This document shows positions 53,643 to 60,678 of a stretch of DNA of 64,000 bases, in pieces. The DNA is from Streptomyces sp. NBC_00102 (GTDB lineage Bacteria > Actinomycetota > Actinomycetes > Streptomycetales > Streptomycetaceae), in assembly GCF_026343115.1 (NCBI RefSeq), contig NZ_JAPEMC010000001.1:3534001-3598000 (forward strand). The letters are read 5' to 3'. The stretch's first letter is position 1. Each line of letters opens with the position of its first letter. Under the pieces are notes generated by a model. The model worked only from the letters and a program-made list of their open reading frames with translations. It did no database searches and was not told the DNA's origin. The translations under genes and the position numbers were made by a program.

Positions 53643-54449
53643 GTGGACCTCATGTGGTCCCGCCGACTGGCCGTAGGAGCCGTATTCCTGACGCTGGCCT
53701 TCCTGATACTCAAGGACGGCCCCGCCGGGCATGCCCCGCCCGAACGCGCCGCCGCCGTCGCCCCGGAACGGATACGGGTGCCCGCCGAACCCAGGATCGT
53801 CAGCCGCGCCGACTGGCACGCCGACGAATCGATCGTGAAGGAGAAGGCGGTGTACACCGGCCCCGCCCGGGCCGTCTTCATCCACCACACGAACAACGGC
53901 AACCGATACGACTGCGACGACGCCCCCGAGATGCTGCGGGCCGTCCAGTCCGACCACGTCAACGACGAGGGCTGGGACGACATCGGCTACAACTTCGTCG
54001 TCGACCGCTGCGGCACCATCTACGAAGGCCGCGCCGGCGGAGTCACCCGCTCGGTGCGCGGCGCCCACACCAAGGGCTTCAACGCGGACACCGTCGGCAT
54101 AGCCGCCCTCGGCACCTTCACCGACCCGGACACACCCGTACCGCAGCCCATGCTCGACGCCATCGAGCGCATCGCCGCCTGGAAGCTGCGCCCCGGCACC
54201 GATCCGCGCGGCGAGGTCGTCCTCGTCTCCACCAACAGCGAGAGCCTCTACCCCAAGGGCAACTCCGCCGACCTGCACGTCATCTCGGGCCACCGCGACA
54301 GCTACGGCACCGACTGCCCCGGCGACGCGCTCTACGCCAAGCTCCCCGAGATCCGCGAGAAGACCGCCGAACTGCGCGAGGCGGTCAGCGGCAGCGCGGA
54401 CCTGCTCCCGGCCGAGGCGCAAGCACGGAAGCAGGCCAAGCGCCGCTGA
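53643..54449 (+). CDS. Secreted peptidoglycan-recognition amidase
   Basis: Protein of 268 residues of the PGRP/N-acetylmuramoyl-L-alanine amidase family. An N-terminal signal or anchor helix (LAVGAVFLTLAFLILK) precedes the domain: SRADWHADES, AVFIHHTNNGNRYDC (zinc His), DIGYNFVVDRCGTIYEGR (conserved Tyr), GFNADTVGIAALGTF and ISGHRDSYGTDCPGDAL (zinc His and Cys). All zinc ligands are present, so it should be active on cell wall. Start at GTG 53643 or ATG 53652. It is the last intact chromosomal gene before the prophage. Confidence 0.92.
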   Translation: MDLMWSRRLAVGAVFLTLAFLILKDGPAGHAPPERAAAVAPERIRVPAEPRIVSRADWHADESIVKEKAVYTGPARAVFIHHTNNGNRYDCDDAPEMLRAVQSDHVNDEGWDDIGYNFVVDRCGTIYEGRAGGVTRSVRGAHTKGFNADTVGIAALGTFTDPDTPVPQPMLDAIERIAAWKLRPGTDPRGEVVLVSTNSESLYPKGNSADLHVISGHRDSYGTDCPGDALYAKLPEIREKTAELREAVSGSADLLPAEAQARKQAKRR

Positions 54450-54461
54450 GGGAACGGCCCT

Positions 54462-54536
54462 TCAGCCCCCGGCGCGCTCCGCCGCACTCCGCTCGACGCA
54501 GAACTCGTTGCCCTCCGGATCTCCCAACACTCCGTT
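54462..54536 (-). pseudogene. Truncated C-terminus of a VOC-family gene
   Basis: The minus strand encodes NGVLGDPEGNEFCVERSAAERAGG and a stop codon. This is the standard C-terminus of VOC (glyoxalase-like) proteins, where DPEGNEFC is a hallmark. The coding frame hits a TAG at 54537-54539, immediately before the prophage integrase gene. The bulk of the gene must lie at the other end of the prophage or has been lost. Confidence 0.85.
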
Positions 54537-54558
54537 CTAGCGGTTCTGGAGTGTCGGC
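54520..54558. mobile_element. Probable left prophage attachment junction
   Basis: The VOC gene stops making sense between 54525 and 54540 and the integrase gene starts at 54559. A serine integrase beside a disrupted host gene indicates that attB lies inside the VOC C-terminus (DPEGNEF codons). The crossover core cannot be fixed without the other junction. Confidence 0.65.
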
Positions 54559-56388
54559 ATGGTGGCATCGGTCCTGGTCAAGCCGAGTAGCGGGAACGCT
54601 TCCGTCCCTACCGAGGGGATGACGACCAGTACCCCCCGGAACCCCCTCTCGGGCACGGTCTACGAAACGCAGACCCTTCGGGGTGTGCGGTGCGTGCGCC
54701 TGTCCGTCCTGACCGACGAGACCACCAGCCCCGAGCGGCAGCGCGAAGCCGATGACCGCGTCGCGGCAGAACTCAACATCGGCTTTGGGTCCGGAGACGC
54801 GCTCCGCGAAGCCGTAGATCTTGACGTGAGCGCGAGCGCGTTCGGACCGTTCGACCGCCCCGCCCTCGGACAGTGGCTCGCCCGACCCGACGACTACGAC
54901 GCCCTTGTCTGGTGGCGCTTTGACCGTGCCATCCGGTCCATGGCACACATGCACGAACTCGCAAAGTGGGCCCGCGAACACCGGAAGATGTTGGTGTTCG
55001 CCGAGGGCATCGGCGGGGGCAAGCTGGTTTTCGACTTCCGGAACCCCATGGACCCCATGGCCGAGTTCCAAATGATGATGCTCGCCTTTGCGGCACAAGT
55101 GGAGTCACAGAGCATCAAAGACCGCGTTACCGGAGCCATGGCAGCCATCCGCCGGATGCCGCTGCGGTGGCGTGGCGGTGGGCGTCCGCCGTACGGCTAC
55201 ATGCCCGCCCCCATGCCCACGGAACACGGCGGTATCGGCTGGACGCTGGTGCCGGACCCGGACGCCGTAAAGGTCATTGAACGCGTCGTCCGTGAGCTGC
55301 TGGAGAAGAAGGGGGCGACCCTCTCTGCGGTGGCTGCCGGTCTCAACCGAGACAGCATCCCGAGCCCGCGCGATCACTGGGCCGTGAAGATGAAGCGCGA
55401 AAAGGGCGGGAAGACCGGCGGGGCCAAGGGGACACACGTCGTGCGCGACGTGTTCAAGTGGACCCCCGCCGTCATCGGCCGCATGCTCCGCAACGAAACC
55501 ATGCTCGGATGGAAGATGCACAAGGGCCGCCCCGTGCGCGACGCCGAGGGCAACCCGATCATGGCGGCGGAAAACCCCGTCATGACCCGCGAGGAGTTCG
55601 ACCGCATCGGCGCGTTGCTCAACTCCCGCAGCATCGACAACGGAGACCGTAAGGACACGGACGCGCTGCTGTTGCGCGTGATCCATTGCGACTCTTGCGG
55701 GGGCCGCATGTACCTGTCCAAGCCCACCAAGAACGGCGCGAGCGTGAACCCGTTCTACAAGTGCAACAGTCACTCACGGGGCGACGTGTGCGCACTGCCC
55801 GCAAACATCCGGGCGTGCTGGGCAGACGACTACGTTGAAGCCGAGTTCCTGCGGGTCGCCGGCCCGATCCAGACGACGCACGTTGTCGAAATCCCCGGGT
55901 ACGACCCGGAGCCCGAGCTACTGGCCACCCTCGCCGAGTTCAACGAGCACCAGGAACAGAAGGGGCGGCAAAAGTCCCGGCACGCTGCCGCTGCGTGGCA
56001 GGAACGGGCGGACGCATTGGACGCACGCATCGGCATGTTGGAGAACAGCGAAAAGCGCGAACCGCAGCGCATCGTTACCAGCACGGGCCGCACGTTCGCC
56101 GACGAGTGGGCAGGCGCAGACACGGCAGGCCGGCGAGCCATGCTCATTGAAGCGGGGGTGCGTCTCGACGTGCGGCGCGGTGTCCGTGGTGGGTGGCGCA
56201 AGCTCGACACTCGCCGCGTGGATTTCACCATGCGCGGAGAACTGGACCCCGCAGCGGAAGCCCTCGCGGGAGAGGCAGCCGAGCTTGCGTCCGAAGTGCG
56301 CGGAGACTCCCCGACCCCAGGTGCGAGCGTGCGCCTGGTCGAGCCCGCCAAGGCTGCCGAGCCCGTCCGCGAACTGGTCGCCGCGTAG
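54559..56388 (+). CDS. int: Large serine recombinase (phage integrase)
   Basis: Site-specific serine integrase of 609 residues. The catalytic domain contains VRCVRLSVLTDETTSPERQ with the likely nucleophile Ser49, then WWRFDRAIRS and FAAQVESQSIKDRVTGA. A recombinase domain spans about 210-330 (RRNETMLGW-type segment at RMLRNETMLGWKM). The zinc ribbon is HCDSCGGRMYLS to YKCNSHSRGDVC, followed by a coiled coil (EHQEQKGRQKSRHAAAAWQERADALDARI). The ATG at 54559 has GGAG 7 bp upstream. It inserts the prophage into the VOC gene. Confidence 0.94.
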   Translation: MVASVLVKPSSGNASVPTEGMTTSTPRNPLSGTVYETQTLRGVRCVRLSVLTDETTSPERQREADDRVAAELNIGFGSGDALREAVDLDVSASAFGPFDRPALGQWLARPDDYDALVWWRFDRAIRSMAHMHELAKWAREHRKMLVFAEGIGGGKLVFDFRNPMDPMAEFQMMMLAFAAQVESQSIKDRVTGAMAAIRRMPLRWRGGGRPPYGYMPAPMPTEHGGIGWTLVPDPDAVKVIERVVRELLEKKGATLSAVAAGLNRDSIPSPRDHWAVKMKREKGGKTGGAKGTHVVRDVFKWTPAVIGRMLRNETMLGWKMHKGRPVRDAEGNPIMAAENPVMTREEFDRIGALLNSRSIDNGDRKDTDALLLRVIHCDSCGGRMYLSKPTKNGASVNPFYKCNSHSRGDVCALPANIRACWADDYVEAEFLRVAGPIQTTHVVEIPGYDPEPELLATLAEFNEHQEQKGRQKSRHAAAAWQERADALDARIGMLENSEKREPQRIVTSTGRTFADEWAGADTAGRRAMLIEAGVRLDVRRGVRGGWRKLDTRRVDFTMRGELDPAAEALAGEAAELASEVRGDSPTPGASVRLVEPAKAAEPVRELVAA

Positions 56389-56410
56389 CGCCCGGATAAA
56401 CTGCGCACTG

Positions 56411-56437
56411 CCCCGCACCAACATGGAGTGTGCGGGG
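56411..56437 (+). terminator. Hairpin after the integrase gene
   Basis: CCCCGCAC (56411-56418) and GTGCGGGG (56430-56437) form an 8-bp stem with an 11-nt loop, 22 bp after the integrase stop codon. Confidence 0.7.
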
Positions 56438-56490
56438 TAGGCGCGGTGCCTCACAGGCTTGGCCTGGAATGGAGTACGGCCGCTCCGCAC

Positions 56491-56525
56491 AGCCCCGGCA
56501 GTTCACCCGACCGCCGGGGCTTTTC
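56491..56525 (+). terminator. Strong terminator with T-tract
   Basis: AGCCCCGGC (56491-56499) pairs with GCCGGGGCT (56513-56521) over 9 bp, followed by TTTCG. With the hairpin at 56411 this forms a double terminator behind the integrase. Confidence 0.85.
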
Positions 56526-57064
56526 GCTGCCCGCACACGGCGGCACTGGTGCGCGCCCTTGCCTGTCCCTGCCGAGGGCCAGCCGGCCGGACTGCCGACC
56601 AGCGGGGTAGAGAGTGGTGGAGTGACGGTTCTACCTGTTTTTTAGAAACACATAGAAAAAATAGTAAGAAGCTGAACAGTGGCACCGGTCGTCACTGCAC
56701 CACCGAGGGCCCGACCGGCGGGAAACCCTCCGTCCCTACTCCTCTCGGAAGCAAGCAGGGCAGTCGGGAAGAACGCACCGGGGGTGCGGGAAACCTTCCG
56801 TCCCTACTACTTCCGGAAGAGAGTCCAGGACTACCGCGCCCCCCGCTCCACCGACCGTGGGCGGACCGAGTGCCTGTCTCTCTCCTTAATGCTCTGCCCG
56901 TGCAGCACGCACCCCCGATCGGGGTGGCCGCAGTGGTCGTGAGGCAGAGCGCGGGGGATCACACCGCCCACCAGTAACCGGCCCTCGGGTCGCCGAACAG
57001 GGTTGCAAGCCCGTGTGATCCCCCACCCGTCCGGACCGGCTTCGAGCCGGTGAGGGACGCACAA
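56526..57064. promoter_or_regulatory. Phage noncoding control region
   Basis: No credible gene is present here; it is the main part of a 790-bp noncoding stretch running from 56389 to 57178. It contains an AT-rich block at 56633-56680 (TTTTTTAGAAACACATAG, then AAAAAATAGTAAG), unusual in this genome. A 32-bp direct repeat (56720-56751 and 56788-56819, 28 of 32 identical) each carries CTCGGAAG or TTCCGGAAG. A 12-bp perfect inverted repeat (GGGGGATCACAC, 56953, and its complement ending 57024) encloses 48 nt with a further hairpin GGG-TTGCAAG-CCC. These are candidate promoter, operator or structured RNA elements. Confidence 0.55.
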
Positions 57065-57137
57065 GCCCGCTGACCCAACGGCAGAGGTGCGCCGTACCCA
57101 ATCGGCAGAGTTCCCGAGTTCGAGTCTCGGGGCGGGC
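57065..57137 (+). tRNA. Degenerate tRNA-like element
   Basis: A 73-nt segment that folds as a cloverleaf. The acceptor stem is GCCCGCT (57065) with GGCGGGC (57131). A 3-bp D-like arm has the loop CAACGGCAGA. A 4-bp anticodon-like stem GCCG/CGGC has an 8-nt loop TACCCAAT. The T-arm CCGAG-TTCGAGT-CTCGG is canonical. The anticodon loop is one base too long and lacks U33, and no CCA is encoded, so a functional tRNA is doubtful. It may be a decayed phage tRNA. Confidence 0.35.
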
Positions 57138-57178
57138 ACGCAACAACGACGGCCAGGGCGACACCCCAGGGAGCACAC

Positions 57179-57517
57179 ATGCGCTGTATCGATTGCACCG
57201 AGCCCGCGACCCATCGGGGCCGCTGCGAGGCTCACCACGGGGCGTACGAGGGACGCAGCAGTGTCCGTGCCCGCCGTACCCGGAGCCAGCGACGGGCGGA
57301 CCACGGAGACGGCGCGGGACGGCTCCGGCGACGGGTGGACGAACGTGGTTCGGCGTGGTGCGACTGGTGCACCGAGACGTTTCCCGCGTCCGCGGTCGAC
57401 GTGGACCACGTGAAGCCGCTCGCCCTCGGCGGTGACGACACCGACGCGAACGTTCAGATCTTGTGCCACGGCTGCCACCAGCTCAAGACTGCAACGGAGT
57501 TCGGGGCTGCCGCGTGA
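57179..57517 (+). CDS. HNH endonuclease (phage)
   Basis: Endonuclease-like protein of 112 residues. Zinc cysteines appear as MRCIDC and CDWCTE. The HNH active site is VDVDHVKPLALGGDDTDANVQILCHGCHQLKT. GGGAG lies upstream of the ATG at 57179. HNH proteins near terminase genes assist DNA packaging in many phages. It follows a tRNA-like element and overlaps the next frame by GTGA. Confidence 0.88.
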   Translation: MRCIDCTEPATHRGRCEAHHGAYEGRSSVRARRTRSQRRADHGDGAGRLRRRVDERGSAWCDWCTETFPASAVDVDHVKPLALGGDDTDANVQILCHGCHQLKTATEFGAAA

Positions 57518-57849
57518 CGGAGCTTGGGCGAACTGATGAGCAACATGCCGTTGCCCACGGGCCCGATGCCCAAGGGGTTCCGGCTGCTCGTTTTCGGGGC
57601 CGGGTGCAGGTGGACGAACTGTTCACGCTCAGCCCCGACCAGTTGCGCACGGCGCGTACCGCCATGGACGCGTACTACGCGGCGAGTGCTGCGGTGGCGG
57701 ACCTTGCTCACCGCGACGTGAGCCACGCTGCGAGTCCGCTTCCCGTGGCCGTGGTGAGTGCGGCGACCAGCCACCTAGGGGTGTGTAGTCGGGGGGCGCG
57801 CTGGAGAGTCAAGTGCAGTCCGCCACACCGGAGTTCGAATGCAGGCTGA
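57514..57849 (+). CDS. Small phage protein, possibly frameshifted
   Basis: The GTG at 57514 overlaps the HNH stop. In this frame the first 30 residues have poor codon bias, but from VQVDELFTLSPDQLRTARTAMDAYYAASAAVADLAHRD on the coding signal is strong. The +1 frame starting at ATG 57539 (MSNMPLPTGPMPKGFRLLVFGAG) has strong bias up to about 57603 and then loses it. The natural protein is probably the fusion of the two, so one base is missing or translation slips by -1. Function unknown. Confidence 0.5.
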   Translation: MTELGRTDEQHAVAHGPDAQGVPAARFRGRVQVDELFTLSPDQLRTARTAMDAYYAASAAVADLAHRDVSHAASPLPVAVVSAATSHLGVCSRGARWRVKCSPPHRSSNAG

Positions 57850-57978
57850 CTGGGTGATGTTTTCGTCATGCGCACATTCCATCTGCGCCGGCGCGGCTGC
57901 GAAAGCGCTTCAGTCGTGAAACCTGTGCAACCCGGTCTCTGGCCGTGATAACCCGTGATACCAGGGACAGAGGTGCCC

Positions 57979-58356
57979 ATGCCCCGTAGACCCCGCCCAC
58001 CGTGCTCGGTACCCGGGTGCCCGGAACTGACTGCCGGTGGTGGTCGATGCGCCGAGCACGAGCGGCAGGCACAGAAGCAGCGAGGGTCGACGGCCGAGCG
58101 CGGCTACTCGACCCGTTGGCAACGTGTTCGCCGTCGCTACCTCTACGCACACCCGTGGTGCTTGCTGTGTGGTCGCACGGCCACGGTGGCGGACCACTTC
58201 CCGGAGTCGCGCCGGTCCCTGGTGGGCCGTGGTGTGAGCGACCCGGACGCGTTCTCTCGTCTGCGTCCGCTGTGCACACGGTGTCACAACGCCGAGACGG
58301 CGAAGCGGCAACCGGGCGGGTGGGCGGCAGCAAATGTGAAGCCAATTCGGACATAG
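57979..58356 (+). CDS. HNH endonuclease next to terminase
   Basis: HNH endonuclease of 125 residues. MPRRPRPPCSVPGCPELTAGGGRCAEH is a zinc-binding start. The active-site region includes WQRVRRRYLYAHPWCLLCGRTATVADHFPES and PLCTRCHNAETAKR. AGAGG precedes the ATG at 57979. This is the type of HNH protein encoded directly before terminase genes and needed for DNA packaging. It is a second HNH gene, distinct from the one at 57179. Confidence 0.9.
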   Translation: MPRRPRPPCSVPGCPELTAGGGRCAEHERQAQKQRGSTAERGYSTRWQRVRRRYLYAHPWCLLCGRTATVADHFPESRRSLVGRGVSDPDAFSRLRPLCTRCHNAETAKRQPGGWAAANVKPIRT

Positions 58357-58463
58357 CTGGGCGTCCGACCAGGGGGTTACTCCCCTCCCTACCCCCAGTT
58401 GATCGGCAGGGAGGGAAAAAACTTGCATGGCTCATTAGCCCGTTCCTGTGGAGGTGACGCAGC

Positions 58464-58943
58464 GTGGCAGTTCCGGGGCAGAGACCCAAACCCCACATTC
58501 AGGCAGTCAGGGAAGGGACCTTCCGCCCGGACCGGAATTCGGAGGGGGCGCGCTTTGCTCCCGCCGCTCCGGTCGAGCCCGATTGGCTCGAACTGCTGCC
58601 AGGCGACTCCGCCGAGGACGTTCGGGGCAAGGCGGCAGACGTGTGGGCCCGGACAGTTCCGGCTCTGACTTTCTCAGCCGGCTTGACGGACCCGCAGCGG
58701 GAGACTGCTATCGAGTATTGCCTAACCGTTGCTCGCCTATGGCAGGCCGAGCGTGAACTATCCCGTAACGGCCTGGTGGTCGAGACGGAGCGCGGGAACG
58801 TAAAAAGCCCGTGGGTGACTATCGCTGGCCAGTACCGGTCCCACTTCCGGGCGCTGGTCGGCGAACTGGGGCTCTCGCCCGCGTCAGCTACGAGGATTAC
58901 CCCGCCGGAAAGTGCGGGAGACGATGACGGAGTTTTCGACTGA
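58464..58943 (+). CDS. terS: Terminase small subunit (P27-like)
   Basis: DNA-recognition subunit of the packaging motor, 159 residues. The core is PDWLELLPGDSAEDVRGKAADVWARTVPALTFSAGLTDPQRETAIEYCLTVARLW, with VVETERGNVKSPWVTIAGQYRSHFRALVGELGLSPASATR at the end, as in P27-family terminases. The start is GTG 58464. It overlaps the large subunit gene by 20 bp. Confidence 0.9.
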   Translation: MAVPGQRPKPHIQAVREGTFRPDRNSEGARFAPAAPVEPDWLELLPGDSAEDVRGKAADVWARTVPALTFSAGLTDPQRETAIEYCLTVARLWQAERELSRNGLVVETERGNVKSPWVTIAGQYRSHFRALVGELGLSPASATRITPPESAGDDDGVFD

Positions 58944-60621
58944 TGATCTGCCGGTTCCCTATGGTGCACTGCTAGAACTCGGTCTCTCACCCGAGGAGAT
59001 CGCAGAGGCTGCGGCTTCCCGCCCTCTGGTGGTCGCTGCACAGGCTTCTCAGGCTCCGGGCGCGTATTACGACGTTGGGGCCGCCCGGCGGGCTCTAACG
59101 GCCATTCAGAGCTTCAAACACACTAAGGGCCGTTGGGGCTCGACCCCGCTCAAGCTTTCGCCCTGGCAGACGGTTTGGGTGATTGCCCCGATTTTCGGTT
59201 GGCTAGCTTTCGACCCGGAGTTGGGGCGGGCGGTCCGGGTGATCCGCTCGGCGTGGATTGAAGTGCCCCGTAAAAACGGTAAGTCGACCCTGAGTTCAGG
59301 TATTGGCTTGGTGCTGCTGCTGGCAGACAGAGAGATCGGTGCCGAGGTCTATGCTGCGGCCGGCTCACTGCCGCAAGCTGAACGCGTCTTTGACGACGCT
59401 AAGCGAATGGCCCTCACAAGCCGGGCGGTCCGTGGACGCGTTGAGGTGTTGCGCGGACTCATCCGTGTGCCCCGCACAGGCGGAATCTTCCGTGCCCTGT
59501 CGAAGATCGCAGAGACCGCCCACGGGCTAAACGTTTCCGCAGCCATTGTCGATGAAGTACACGTGCACAAGCGTCGTGACCTTATCGACGCCATTGAAAC
59601 CGGTACCGGTGCCCGAGACCAACCCTTGGTCGTCTTCATCACGACTGCTGATGAGGGTACCGAGGGCAGCATTTACGATGAGAAACACACGTACACCCGC
59701 CGGTGTGCGGACGGTGTGGTGTCGGACCCCGGGCACTACGGAGTTATTTGGGCTGCTGAAGAGGGCGACGACCCCTTTTCCGAAGTAACTTGGCGGAAGG
59801 CAAATCCGGGGCTTGGTGCTTCTCCGTCGCTCGCCTACATGCGCCGTGAGGCTAACAAGGCCAAGTCCACCCCGAGTTACTTCCCGACCTTCTGCCGGCT
59901 CTCGCTGAACCGCCGGATGCGCGCTGCTTCGCGGTGGTTGACGCTGACGTTGTGGGACGAGAACTCGGGCACGGTGGATTACACACGCTTCCGATACCGG
60001 CGGGCGTGGGGTGGCGTTGACCTCTCCGCGGTGAGCGACCTTTCCGCGTGGGTGCTGGTGGTCGAGTCTCGAAAGCCGGGAGTTGAGCTGGAGATCGTCG
60101 CCCGCTTCTGGCTTCCGGAGGAGCGCGTAGACGAACTCGAACAGCAGCTACAGGTACCGCTACGCCAATGGGTCGCCGATGGTCTGCTTACGCTGACCGA
60201 GGGCGACGCGATCGACTACGACGCTATCGAGAAACAGATAGTGGCTGACTGTCGACGGCTCGATGTGCAGCGAATCAGTTATGACCGCATGTTTGCCGGT
60301 CAGCTTGTCCAGCGCATCGAGAAGAAGACGCGAGGCGTGGACGTGGTGCCGGTGGCGCAGACCTATCTAGGGATGAGCCCCGGCAGCAAGGAACTTGAAC
60401 GCTTGCTCCGTGAGGGGCGAATACACCACGGCGGTAATCCAGTTCTTCGCTGGAATGCCAGCGTGGTGGAGGTGTACCGCGACGGTAACGACAACTTGCG
60501 CCCCGTGAAGCCGGACCGGGGCAAGTCGAGCGCGCGTATTGACGGGATTGCCGCCGCTGTCATGGCGCTAGACGGGTATGTCCGAAGACCTCTTAAGAAG
60601 CCGCGCGCAGCGAGCGCGTGA
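58924..60621 (+). CDS. terL: Terminase large subunit
   Basis: Packaging ATPase/nuclease of 565 residues. The ATPase has Walker A-like WIEVPRKNGKST and Walker B VSAAIVDEVHVH. FITTADEGTEGSIYDE and a C-terminal nuclease domain (WGGVDLSAVSDLSAWVLV, then DRGKSSARIDGIAAAVMAL with expected acidic residues) follow. The ATG at 58924 has GGGAG upstream. Codon bias is weaker than host genes. Confidence 0.95.
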   Translation: MTEFSTDDLPVPYGALLELGLSPEEIAEAAASRPLVVAAQASQAPGAYYDVGAARRALTAIQSFKHTKGRWGSTPLKLSPWQTVWVIAPIFGWLAFDPELGRAVRVIRSAWIEVPRKNGKSTLSSGIGLVLLLADREIGAEVYAAAGSLPQAERVFDDAKRMALTSRAVRGRVEVLRGLIRVPRTGGIFRALSKIAETAHGLNVSAAIVDEVHVHKRRDLIDAIETGTGARDQPLVVFITTADEGTEGSIYDEKHTYTRRCADGVVSDPGHYGVIWAAEEGDDPFSEVTWRKANPGLGASPSLAYMRREANKAKSTPSYFPTFCRLSLNRRMRAASRWLTLTLWDENSGTVDYTRFRYRRAWGGVDLSAVSDLSAWVLVVESRKPGVELEIVARFWLPEERVDELEQQLQVPLRQWVADGLLTLTEGDAIDYDAIEKQIVADCRRLDVQRISYDRMFAGQLVQRIEKKTRGVDVVPVAQTYLGMSPGSKELERLLREGRIHHGGNPVLRWNASVVEVYRDGNDNLRPVKPDRGKSSARIDGIAAAVMALDGYVRRPLKKPRAASA

Positions 60622-60678
60622 GCCCTGTCCGGGCGATTACCGGGTGGGGATTTTTAATGCCCGGAAGGGGGTGTTGGC

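Noticed and set aside
54619..54621. Internal ATG as integrase start
   Set aside because: GAGGGG lies too close to this codon; the ATG at 54559 has a well-spaced GGAG.
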